DNA of 8,208 bases. It comes from an uncultured Actinomycetes bacterium (GTDB lineage Bacteria; Actinomycetota; Actinomycetes; Nanopelagicales; Nanopelagicaceae). The stretch covers positions 1-8,208 of the forward strand of contig CAILBF010000198.1 in assembly GCA_903832395.1 (NCBI GenBank). The letters run 5' to 3'. The notes under the pieces are model-generated. The model saw nothing but the letters and a program-made list of their open reading frames with translations, was not told the origin of the DNA and ran no database searches. Position 1 is the first letter of the stretch; every line of letters starts with the position of its first letter. Positions 1 through 5,666 of this stretch are shown here, piece after piece. A program made the translations under genes and the position numbers.

Positions 1-453
1 CAGCGTGCAGGGCTATCGCGTACATCAGTCTATGAATATTTTAGTAGCAGCTCGGATTTAGTAGCGGATTTGGTTATCGATGAACTCCACAACTTTGCCT
101 CAATTTTAGAAACTGCCGTTGGCGATTGCGCAGATCCATTTGGGTGCATCGACTCGTGGGTATCTGCCGCCTTGCAATACATTGCCGATGGACGACACTT
201 GCTGGCTAAAGCTTTGAATGCAACGTCGTTGCCACAAGATCGCGCCGCAGCAATCGGTTCAGCTCACCGAGCTTTGCTCGCACCGCTACATAAAGCGCTA
301 ACTCAGATAGGTGTTAAAGATATTTCACAGGCCCTTGCCTATATTCAAGCAACGACCGATGTTGCAACGAAGCGAATTGAAGCCGGCCATGATGCAGAGG
401 CAGAGATTAAAACTGCAACTGCGTTCTGCACCAGTGGCCTGGCATCGCTTTAA
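1..453 (+). CDS. TetR-family transcriptional regulator, 5' end outside the window
   Basis: The frame is open from base 1 to the TAA at 451-453, giving 150 visible residues; the true start lies upstream, so the TTG at 70 is not the start. The first visible residues (RAGLSRTSVYEYF, then a stretch like SSDLVADLV) match the second half of a TetR helix-turn-helix: the turn, the recognition helix and the Y-x-Y/H-F that closes the DNA-binding domain. The rest is an alanine-rich, all-helical ligand-binding and dimerisation domain, as in TetR proteins of about 190-200 residues, so roughly 40-50 N-terminal residues are missing. TetR proteins are usually dimeric repressors released by a small ligand; the ligand cannot be read here. 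The gene converges on the secreted-protein operon with no spacer, so it is not co-transcribed with it, and its target is unknown. Family call is fairly sure; function is open. Confidence 0.8.
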   Translation, partial: QRAGLSRTSVYEYFSSSSDLVADLVIDELHNFASILETAVGDCADPFGCIDSWVSAALQYIADGRHLLAKALNATSLPQDRAAAIGSAHRALLAPLHKALTQIGVKDISQALAYIQATTDVATKRIEAGHDAEAEIKTATAFCTSGLASL

Positions 454-1395
454 TTACTTAACTTTTAAAACCACTCGCAAGTTCAGCGGGGAGTAAAGCC
501 CGCTTTGTCCACGTGCTCCAGCAACAACCGTGCAAGTTCCTTTTTTGGCAGTGAGAACATTTTTAGTCGTTGTGCAACTTCCAGTGCCTAAATACGTTAC
601 AGGCTCACCGAAATTAGTTTTGGTTGCGAGTGTTGCTTTCTTATTAGTTCCAAGTTTGATGGTTGGAATTGTCTGAACTCCAAGAGCTAGTTCTAATGGG
701 AAATGTGCTGTGTAACCAGCAACAGATAGTGATCCAGGGGAGGTAATTGCAATATCGCAGAAACCCGAACCCTTAAGCGCAGTAATTGACATGGCCTTTA
801 ACGCACATGCTGGTGCAAGTGAGTCATACGTCAGCGTTGCACCGGATTGCGCGGTCGCAGTAAGAGTTGCTAGTTGGCGATAGGCAATCTTCATTGGAAC
901 CTGTGCACTGAGCACTTGACCATTAATACTTGCAGTGATGACGTCAGTTGGTCGGGTTGCCAATTGAGCCGATGCTTTGAAAGTAAGTGCGATAAATTGA
1001 TCTTGGCTTAAATCCGTGGGCAAAGTATGGTCAAAACGTAAAAAGATTCCACATTTAGAAACCGTGCAATCTACGGCCGTTGATCCCGATGTAAAAGTTG
1101 CAGTTGGCTTGAGAACAATGTCGGCAGTCGGTGTAAAAGATGCGCCGGTTGAAGTAGATACCCAAAGTTGAACAGCTGCATTACACAGCGTTGGGCGAAC
1201 TCCTGCATCGCCTTGCACGCACTCCATTACATAGAGCCCACCCGCAGTTGGAAAGTTTGACAGTGCGATATGAATAGAAGCTGGAGAGTCCAGATTAGTA
1301 AGTGGCCCGCCAGCAAACGTAGTTTGCGCGGCCTGGGCGCTGGTCGGTACCAAAATCGATGCTACAAGGGCTGCGATTATGACTAGCTTCTTCAT
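454..1395 (-). CDS. Secreted protein: four-cysteine DH-motif domain plus two Ig-like repeats
   Basis: This is a 313-residue exported protein of unknown function. Residues 1-22 form a Sec signal peptide (MKKL, hydrophobic core, cleavage after AQA). Residues about 28-140 form a beta-rich domain with Cys59, Cys71, Cys110 and Cys115, followed by D122-H123-x4-D128-x-S130-x-D132-x-F-I. The same pattern occurs at identical spacing in the neighbouring secreted protein. The layout (G-x-Y-V...C...CN...DC-x3-KC) resembles neocarzinostatin-like Ig folds of actinobacteria, though this is pattern recognition only. Residues about 177-222 and 254-297 look like two diverged Ig-like repeats, each starting A-T-L-(T)-A-T and each with a cysteine pair. 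The chain ends in LKVK with no membrane anchor or sorting motif. The ATG at 1393-1395 has a good AGGAG (1401-1405). It is second in an operon, 12 bp after its paralogue. Confidence 0.8.
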   Translation of the reverse strand: MKKLVIIAALVASILVPTSAQAAQTTFAGGPLTNLDSPASIHIALSNFPTAGGLYVMECVQGDAGVRPTLCNAAVQLWVSTSTGASFTPTADIVLKPTATFTSGSTAVDCTVSKCGIFLRFDHTLPTDLSQDQFIALTFKASAQLATRPTDVITASINGQVLSAQVPMKIAYRQLATLTATAQSGATLTYDSLAPACALKAMSITALKGSGFCDIAITSPGSLSVAGYTAHFPLELALGVQTIPTIKLGTNKKATLATKTNFGEPVTYLGTGSCTTTKNVLTAKKGTCTVVAGARGQSGLYSPLNLRVVLKVK

Positions 1396-1400
1396 TTTTT

Positions 1401-1405
1401 CTCCT
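1401..1405 (-). promoter_or_regulatory. Ribosome binding site (AGGAG) of the 313-residue secreted protein
   Basis: On the minus strand AGGAG lies 5 nt before the ATG at 1395, inside the 12-bp gap after the stop of the upstream paralogue. It fixes the start. It also contrasts with the first gene of the operon, which has no convincing Shine-Dalgarno sequence and appears leaderless. Confidence 0.75.
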
Positions 1406-1407
1406 AG

Positions 1408-1893
1408 TTATTTGATTGTTATTGGAATGAAAAGGTCATAACTTCTATCGTCGGTTCGCAAATGATCGGCGCGTACAGTTATTGCACATTTGATTTTGCT
1501 GCAATCAAATTTTCCGATCATTTTGGAAATCTTTAGTTTTTTTGTAAATCGCCCGCCTGGTTGAAAATCCTCGGCTAAACCAATGCCATAGGGAGGCGGG
1601 TTAGATGAGATCCAAAATGATGCTTCACCAGTTCCAGCCTTATTTACTCCGCCGCCGCAGGGAGTTGGTGCTGCACCTTTTTTTGGAACTACGCAGAAGC
1701 CAAGATAAATTCCAACCGTTTCATCGAAATGGTTTCCAATGACCGTGACCATTGCGCCAGATTTCACAGCTGTAATCGAGGCGCTCAAACTCTGACCGCC
1801 TGAGCCTTTTACTACTTTAGGGGCGGCATTAGCTGGAGTGATCATGAGTGAGGCAAGAGCCAACGAAATGACGGTTACGCCCAATTTCCTCAT
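1408..1893 (-). CDS. Secreted four-cysteine DH-motif domain protein, divergent from hmuT
   Basis: Starting at the ATG 1891-1893 gives 161 residues. An in-frame start at 1941 would only add a charged extension ahead of the signal peptide and is rejected. Residues 1-23 are a Sec signal peptide (MRKLG, hydrophobic core, ANA cleavage site). The mature part is a single beta-rich domain with Cys67, Cys79, Cys131 and Cys136, then D143-H144-x4-D149-x-S151-x-D153-x-F-I near the C terminus. Every spacing (C-x11-C, C-x4-C, C-x6-DH) equals that in the 313-residue neighbour, so the two are paralogous domains. It resembles the Ig-like modules found in actinobacterial haem-acquisition surface proteins, but no HtaA domain is visible. 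Divergent placement beside hmuT suggests, without proving, an extracellular role in haem or metal capture. No Shine-Dalgarno is evident; a leaderless start is likely. Molecular function unknown. Confidence 0.78.
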   Translation of the reverse strand: MRKLGVTVISLALASLMITPANAAPKVVKGSGGQSLSASITAVKSGAMVTVIGNHFDETVGIYLGFCVVPKKGAAPTPCGGGVNKAGTGEASFWISSNPPPYGIGLAEDFQPGGRFTKKLKISKMIGKFDCSKIKCAITVRADHLRTDDRSYDLFIPITIK

Positions 1894-1899
1894 GGGTCC

Positions 1900-1912
1900 A
1901 ACTCTAAGAGTT
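1900..1912. promoter_or_regulatory. 13-bp palindrome overlapping the -10 of the secreted-protein operon
   Basis: AACTCT-A-AGAGTT is a perfect inverted repeat with 6-bp arms and one central base. It covers the predicted -10 element of the minus-strand operon, where a bound repressor would block transcription. It could also form by chance from the -10 itself, so the operator role is inferred. Confidence 0.4.
1901..1906 (-). promoter_or_regulatory. Predicted -10 element of a leaderless promoter for the secreted-protein operon
   Basis: Minus-strand TAGAGT fits the TANNNT -10 pattern and is followed by exactly 7 nt (TGGACCC) and then the ATG at 1893, so transcription would start at or next to the start codon. 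The same hexamer and spacing recur in the predicted metY promoter. No good -35 is visible. Confidence 0.45.
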
Positions 1913-1931
1913 AGATGTACAAGGCTTATCC

Positions 1932-1952
1932 GACAGAACACGCCAATCTGTC
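1932..1952. promoter_or_regulatory. Inverted repeat, candidate operator of the hmuT/secreted-protein divergent region
   Basis: GACAGA (1932-1937) and TCTGTC (1947-1952) are perfect 6-bp arms around a 9-nt spacer, giving a centre-to-centre distance of 15 bp, about one and a half helical turns. It sits mid-way in the 85-bp region between the two divergent starts, upstream of both, a usual position for an operator or activator site serving both units. It does not look like the classical DtxR/IdeR iron box. Which protein binds it is unknown. Confidence 0.4.
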
Positions 1953-1978
1953 AGGCAAAGTTTTGACACAATACCTCT

Positions 1979-2884
1979 GTGAGAAAAAGCGTCCTATTAC
2001 TAGCGATTCTCGCAGGACTCACTGGATGTACTTCCTCCCAAGCAACTCACAGTTATACGATTTCGCAAAGCGATGTCACGTCGGTGTCGCTTTCGAACGC
2101 ATCAACTTTTATAGTCTCGCGCGTAGTTGTACTTGCAAATGGCGTTGCCGAAATTATGAACTCATTGAATGCCACATCAATCCTCGTGGGCCGAGATATT
2201 TCAAGTACGGAAGTTGCACTTAAAAATATTCCGATTGTGACGTCGGGCCATCAAGTTATTTCAGAAAAAGTAATCGCCCTCAAGCCCGATCTAGTGATTA
2301 TCGATGCATCAACCGGACCGAAAGCGGCGTTAGATCAAATTAAAAGCGCTGGGATTAAAATCATCCAAACTCCCGAGAGCTGGACGTTGAGCGACCTTGC
2401 GAAAAAAGTAAGCGCGGTAGGCGTGGCCATAGGTGCGCCAGCTCAAGCCCACGACTTAATCGTTGAAATGGCTAAAGTGGCACAATCGCATCGCGTTGCC
2501 AATTCACCTCGGATTGCATTTCTATACGTGCGGGGGACAAGTGCAATCTACTTAATCGGCGGTCCAGGCTCTGGGGCTGACTCACTCATTCAATCGATCG
2601 GCGGGGTTGATGTCGGGGCAGCTAGTTTAAAACACCCCTTTAATACACTGACCCCTGAGGCGTTAGCGGCAGCTAACCCAGATGTCATTCTGGTTATGTC
2701 TAAAGGGTTGGAATCGGTGGGGGGAATATCTGGTTTGTTAAAACTTCCTGGTGTTGCCCAAACAAATGCGGGAAAGAATTCCCGAGTCATTGATGTCGAT
2801 GATTCGCTATTGCTCTCCTTTGGCCCGCGTACGCCATCACTGCTAAATGCGCTAACGGTCGCGCTTACGAAGGTCCTGGCATGA
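1979..2884 (+). CDS. hmuT: Haem ABC transporter substrate-binding lipoprotein HmuT
   Basis: This 301-residue lipoprotein of the cluster A-II (FecB/BtuF/HmuT) class would bind haem outside the membrane and hand it to HmuU. Residues 1-17 are a lipoprotein signal with lipobox L14-T-G-C17, so the mature protein is tethered by Cys17. The HmuT-typical block S89-G-H91 followed by S-E-K-V-x-A-L-K-P-D-L-V-I contains the axial His. Y183-V-R185-G-T then supplies the axial Tyr and its partner Arg, matching the His136/Tyr235/Arg237 arrangement known from Corynebacterium diphtheriae HmuT. GSGADSLI, LTPEAL and NPDVILVM follow in family order. The start is GTG 1979 with no Shine-Dalgarno; a CACAAT at 1967-1972 could be a leaderless -10. 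It overlaps hmuU by ATGA. A related chelate or cobamide substrate cannot be excluded, but the His/Tyr/Arg set favours haem. Confidence 0.85.
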   Translation: MRKSVLLLAILAGLTGCTSSQATHSYTISQSDVTSVSLSNASTFIVSRVVVLANGVAEIMNSLNATSILVGRDISSTEVALKNIPIVTSGHQVISEKVIALKPDLVIIDASTGPKAALDQIKSAGIKIIQTPESWTLSDLAKKVSAVGVAIGAPAQAHDLIVEMAKVAQSHRVANSPRIAFLYVRGTSAIYLIGGPGSGADSLIQSIGGVDVGAASLKHPFNTLTPEALAAANPDVILVMSKGLESVGGISGLLKLPGVAQTNAGKNSRVIDVDDSLLLSFGPRTPSLLNALTVALTKVLA

Positions 2885-3861
2885 AGAAATTTGCTTCGCT
2901 CATTAATGCGCTTCTATTGGTTGCTTTTATTCTTGTAGCACTCTCCGTTGGTGCCACGCATATCGATCATTTTTGGTCGGCATTAATGCACCCAGGTACT
3001 AATGAAATTTTGTGGCAGATTCGCATGCCACGAGTATTAGCCGCCGTTTTAGTGGGTGCGGCTTTAGGTATTGCCGGGCTTATGGCGCAAGGTGCCTGTA
3101 ACAATGCTTTGGCTGAACCGGCAATTTTAGGAACTTCGGCCGGAGCATCACTCGGCGCAGTCGTTGCAATTCTCTTTGGAGTAGTTCAAGTTGGTTCACT
3201 CGGTGCAATTGCATGCGGTGCAATCGGGGCGCTCGGTGCAACGGCCTTAACTTTTAAACTCGCATCGCTTCGCAGCAATCTCTCCTCTTTCGCACTCATC
3301 ATTGTAGGCATTGCAGTCTCGGCATCGTTAACTGCAATTGTTGGTCTTTCGGCAACCATGGTCACTCGCGCAGATGCTCGATCGATTTCTTTCTGGAATT
3401 TTGGTTCGCTCTCATTGATTACCAATAGCAATTTATTTGGTCTTTGCGCCGTCACGATTATTGGTGGGGCAATCGCTTGGAAAATTGCTCCCGCTCTCGA
3501 CCTGCTCTCACTCGGGGATGCAACGGCCTTTCACTTAGGCGTAGATATCCGCAAAGCTCGTATCACCGCGCTCCTTGCACTTTCGATTTTAGCTGGCGGG
3601 GCAGTGAGCACAGTTGGGACAATTGCATTTCTTGGTTTAGCTGCGCCCCATATCGCACGCTTTATCTATGGCCCGGCACACCGATTCCTCATTATCCAAA
3701 GCGGACTTATCGGCGCCACACTGTTAGTTCTAGCCGATACTGCCGCGCGCACAATTGCCCAACCCAATGAACTTCCAATTGGCTTAGTGACATCGTTGAT
3801 TGGTGCACCCATTTTGATCGCCTTGGTTGCTGTGCGAAATACAACGTGGAGAACACCATGA
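2881..3861 (+). CDS. hmuU: Haem ABC transporter permease HmuU (FecCD/BtuC family)
   Basis: This 326-residue polytopic membrane protein of the FecCD family would form the haem channel, probably as a homodimer with about 10 transmembrane helices. Family landmarks are in order: R48-M-P-R-V-L-A-A-x-L-V-G-A-A-L-G, then Q70-G with E79-P-A-I-L-G-T-S-A-G-A, then L211-G-D-A-x-A-F-H-L-G (the cytoplasmic coupling segment that contacts the ATPase). Near the C terminus come G246-T-I-A-F-L-G-L-A-A-P-H-I-A-R and E297-L-P-I-G-L-V-T-S-L-I-G-A-P. Usual members carry NPLADP where this one has NNALAEP, a mild divergence. The ATG overlaps the hmuT stop (ATGA), and GAAGG (2869-2873) lies 7 nt upstream, so translation is coupled. 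Length is normal to slightly short. The membrane and importer role is sure; haem specificity rests on HmuT. Confidence 0.88.
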   Translation: MKKFASLINALLLVAFILVALSVGATHIDHFWSALMHPGTNEILWQIRMPRVLAAVLVGAALGIAGLMAQGACNNALAEPAILGTSAGASLGAVVAILFGVVQVGSLGAIACGAIGALGATALTFKLASLRSNLSSFALIIVGIAVSASLTAIVGLSATMVTRADARSISFWNFGSLSLITNSNLFGLCAVTIIGGAIAWKIAPALDLLSLGDATAFHLGVDIRKARITALLALSILAGGAVSTVGTIAFLGLAAPHIARFIYGPAHRFLIIQSGLIGATLLVLADTAARTIAQPNELPIGLVTSLIGAPILIALVAVRNTTWRTP

Positions 3862-4448
3862 TTACTATTAACGAAATCACCATTGTGCGCGATGGCCGCG
3901 AAATTATTTATGACTACTCAGAGCAAATTCCAGCTGGCTCCATAACGGTCATCGTTGGTCCCAACGGTTGCGGTAAATCGACGTTATTGGCCGCAATTGC
4001 CGGTGACATAGTGCCCAGCAAAGGAACAATCACGATTGATGAGGCTCATCCACCGTTGACTTCGGCCCGGGAATTAGCAACGTTGCGCGCGATGGCGATA
4101 CAGAATCAGTTTTATACCTTGGGTTTTTCAGTCCGCCAAATTATTGAAATGGCTGGTTCTGCCGAAAAAGTAATGGAGCAACTTCACTTAAGGCACATTG
4201 CCGATCGTCATGTAACGACGTTGTCAGGAGGCGAATCTCAACGTGTTGCGATTGCCCAAGCCATTGCACAAAACGCACCAGTTCTTTTATTAGATGAACC
4301 TTTTGCCGCCCAAGATGTAGATAGTCGTAAGCGAATTATTAATGTGATACGCGAGTTAGCAGATTCAGGAACTACCGTGGTTGTAGTAGCTCATTCAAGT
4401 GAGAGCGACCTATCGTGGGCCGATAAAATCATTAAGGATTTCGCGTAA
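3858..4448 (+). CDS. hmuV: Haem ABC transporter ATP-binding protein HmuV, compact form
   Basis: This is the cytoplasmic ATPase driving HmuU. From ATG 3858, which forms an ATGA overlap with the hmuU stop and has GGAG at 3848-3851, it has 196 residues; a GTG at 3846 would add four but is less likely. All catalytic motifs are present: Walker A G34-P-N-G-C-G-K40-S-T, Q-loop Gln82, signature L122-S-G-G-E, Walker B V142-L-L-L-D-E147, a D-loop-like AAQD (150-153), and switch His179. It is clearly shorter than the usual 250-270 residues of HmuV. The helical subdomain after EMAG (97-100) lacks the customary GR-x-P/H segment of about 20 residues, and the chain stops soon after ADKII, losing the normal C-terminal tail. 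Because the catalytic core is intact and the 3' end overlaps a well-formed NUDIX gene, this looks like compaction, not decay. Confidence 0.83.
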   Translation: MITINEITIVRDGREIIYDYSEQIPAGSITVIVGPNGCGKSTLLAAIAGDIVPSKGTITIDEAHPPLTSARELATLRAMAIQNQFYTLGFSVRQIIEMAGSAEKVMEQLHLRHIADRHVTTLSGGESQRVAIAQAIAQNAPVLLLDEPFAAQDVDSRKRIINVIRELADSGTTVVVVAHSSESDLSWADKIIKDFA

Positions 4449-4877
4449 AGCTGGCCAAGACTTCCCAAAGCTAGGATGCAGATTTAAATCAGCTGCCGAA
4501 TCAATATCTACCCAACGAACTTCATGCGACTCATCGTTGACTTCATGGGCGATGAGATCTGCACTCGCCCGCGCAATAACGGTGTCATAGCGCCAACTGC
4601 CATGATCATCGCTAAAAGTATGTAGTGGTTCGATGAACTGTGGGTCGACCCCAGTCTCTTCAATCGCCTCGCGAATAGCGCCTTGAATGACGCTCTCATG
4701 ACTATCGCGCGCACCTCCAGGAATTCCCCACGTATCTCCGTTGTGAACCCAAGGGGCTCGATGTTGCAGCAGAATTTCTCGTCCGCGCACTAAGAGAATT
4801 CCAGCGGCACCGTGTAAGCCCCAGTGCTTATTTCCACAGTCGCACTGGACCCAGCCATCTCCGTCTCGCGCAACCAT
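4410..4877 (-). CDS. NUDIX hydrolase
   Basis: This 155-residue NUDIX-fold pyrophosphohydrolase would cleave a nucleoside diphosphate linked to some other moiety; the substrate cannot be told. The NUDIX box is complete: G55-x5-E61-x7-R69-E70-A71-x-E73-E74-x-G76-V77, whose glutamates bind the catalytic divalent metal. It is preceded by DTWGIPGG, the usual strand entering the box. The N terminus (DGDGWVQCDCGNKHWG, then AAGILLV) is a type common in actinobacterial NUDIX proteins; Cys12, Cys14 and His18 might hint at metal binding but are too few to call a zinc ribbon. The end WPALRE is also family-typical, so the overlap with hmuV is real coding sequence on both strands. The start is ATG 4877 with no clear Shine-Dalgarno. 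It is divergent from the PKD gene and not functionally tied to hmu by sequence. Confidence 0.88.
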   Translation of the reverse strand: MVARDGDGWVQCDCGNKHWGLHGAAGILLVRGREILLQHRAPWVHNGDTWGIPGGARDSHESVIQGAIREAIEETGVDPQFIEPLHTFSDDHGSWRYDTVIARASADLIAHEVNDESHEVRWVDIDSAADLNLHPSFGKSWPALREILNDFIGPR

Positions 4878-4957
4878 GAACTAAGAGTGTCACAACTATC
4901 CACAGTTGGTGCGCTGAGGTAGGGAATAGGTCGGTGTGCGCACTTATCGTCGCGAAC
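4878..4957. promoter_or_regulatory. Divergent promoter region between NUDIX and PKD-protein genes
   Basis: This 80-bp gap holds both start regions. For the PKD gene, TATCGT (4945-4950) fits TANNNT and is followed by 7 nt and then ATG 4958, suggesting a leaderless transcript. GTGCGC (4909-4914) and the self-complementary GTGCGCAC (4936-4943) recur 27 bp apart, the second directly beside that -10; they might be a paired operator. No convincing -35 for either gene and no Shine-Dalgarno for NUDIX can be seen. Confidence 0.4.
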
Positions 4958-5659
4958 ATGAAATTGATAAAAACCCTGAGTATGGGCCTGCTCTTTGCTT
5001 TCCCCTCTACGGCCTTTGCCGACTGTGTTGAGACGGCATGTGTCGATGTCTTTACCGCGAACAACCAGATAATTATCGAGGCTCATAAGGGCAGCGCCAC
5101 TTCCACCGTGAAAAAGCGCACTATTCCTAAGCCGACGCCTTCGCCAACGTTGTGGTTTCCACCTAAGCCGACACCATCACCAAAGCCTTACGTAAAACGT
5201 ACGTATAAGCCCAGAACAGCCAAGCCTTCAGTTATTGCACAAACCGCCAATTTAAGTGATCGCCTCATCAAGCTTCTTCCCACCGGCGGAGTTGCATACC
5301 AACCTGAGTTTGAAGCGTTGCGCAATGTGCCAGTAATTTTCTGGATCGATGTTCCGCAGATATTTCAAAGTCGCGTCAACATTATCGGAGAGATTGTCGA
5401 TGTCGCATTGCGTCCAGGTTTTATTTGGTCTTTTGGTGATGGCTATATGTGGGCAACAACTATTACAGGTGCGCCCTTCCCTAAACAAACTATTACGCAT
5501 ACCTATTCAAAACCCGGAACTTATTCAGTCGTTGTAGTAACAACGTGGAACGGCAGTTTCACTCACAACGGCGCAGTACGTGCAATAAGTGGCGAAATTG
5601 TTAAAACCTCGGTGGCAACCGTCACCGTTGTATCGGCCCCTACTCGATTCACGAAATGA
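4958..5659 (+). CDS. Secreted PKD-domain protein with proline-rich stalk
   Basis: Starting at ATG 4958 gives 233 residues; a GTG at 4934 would put eight extra residues before the signal peptide and is less likely. Residues 1-21 are a Sec signal peptide (MKLIKT, hydrophobic core, AFA before D22). A short segment with Cys23 and Cys28 follows, then a proline/lysine-rich stalk (about 53-90) holding two copies of PKPTPSP (57-63 and 69-75), a likely extended linker through the cell wall. Residues about 120-225 include a PKD-like beta-sandwich with W157-S-F-G-D-G and H181-T-Y-S-x-P-G-T-Y-S-V, the hallmark strands, followed by an aromatic W197. No C-terminal anchor is seen. PKD domains mediate protein or carbohydrate contacts outside the cell; a specific role cannot be assigned. 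The DUF4192-like gene starts 7 nt after the stop, so they are probably co-transcribed. Confidence 0.78.
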   Translation: MKLIKTLSMGLLFAFPSTAFADCVETACVDVFTANNQIIIEAHKGSATSTVKKRTIPKPTPSPTLWFPPKPTPSPKPYVKRTYKPRTAKPSVIAQTANLSDRLIKLLPTGGVAYQPEFEALRNVPVIFWIDVPQIFQSRVNIIGEIVDVALRPGFIWSFGDGYMWATTITGAPFPKQTITHTYSKPGTYSVVVVTTWNGSFTHNGAVRAISGEIVKTSVATVTVVSAPTRFTK

Positions 5660-5666
5660 GAAGACT

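Noticed and set aside
1894..1941. N-terminal extension of the 161-residue secreted protein to an upstream start
   Set aside because: It would place polar residues before an otherwise complete signal peptide and run through the divergent promoter and palindrome.
1963..1968. TTGACA looking like a perfect -35 box just before hmuT
   Set aside because: A -10 at normal distance would fall inside hmuT codons near 1986, where no TANNNT element is found. It may be chance, or part of a start that I cannot resolve.
4399..4590. Plus-strand open frame after hmuV that might be its lost C terminus via frameshift
   Set aside because: Its translation shows no ABC tail features, and the DNA encodes the conserved NUDIX C-terminal region on the other strand.
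4896..4904. CTATCCACA, one base off the DnaA box TTATCCACA
   Set aside because: It is a single copy, with no cluster of boxes, AT-rich stretch or dnaA/dnaN neighbours, so it is not an origin.
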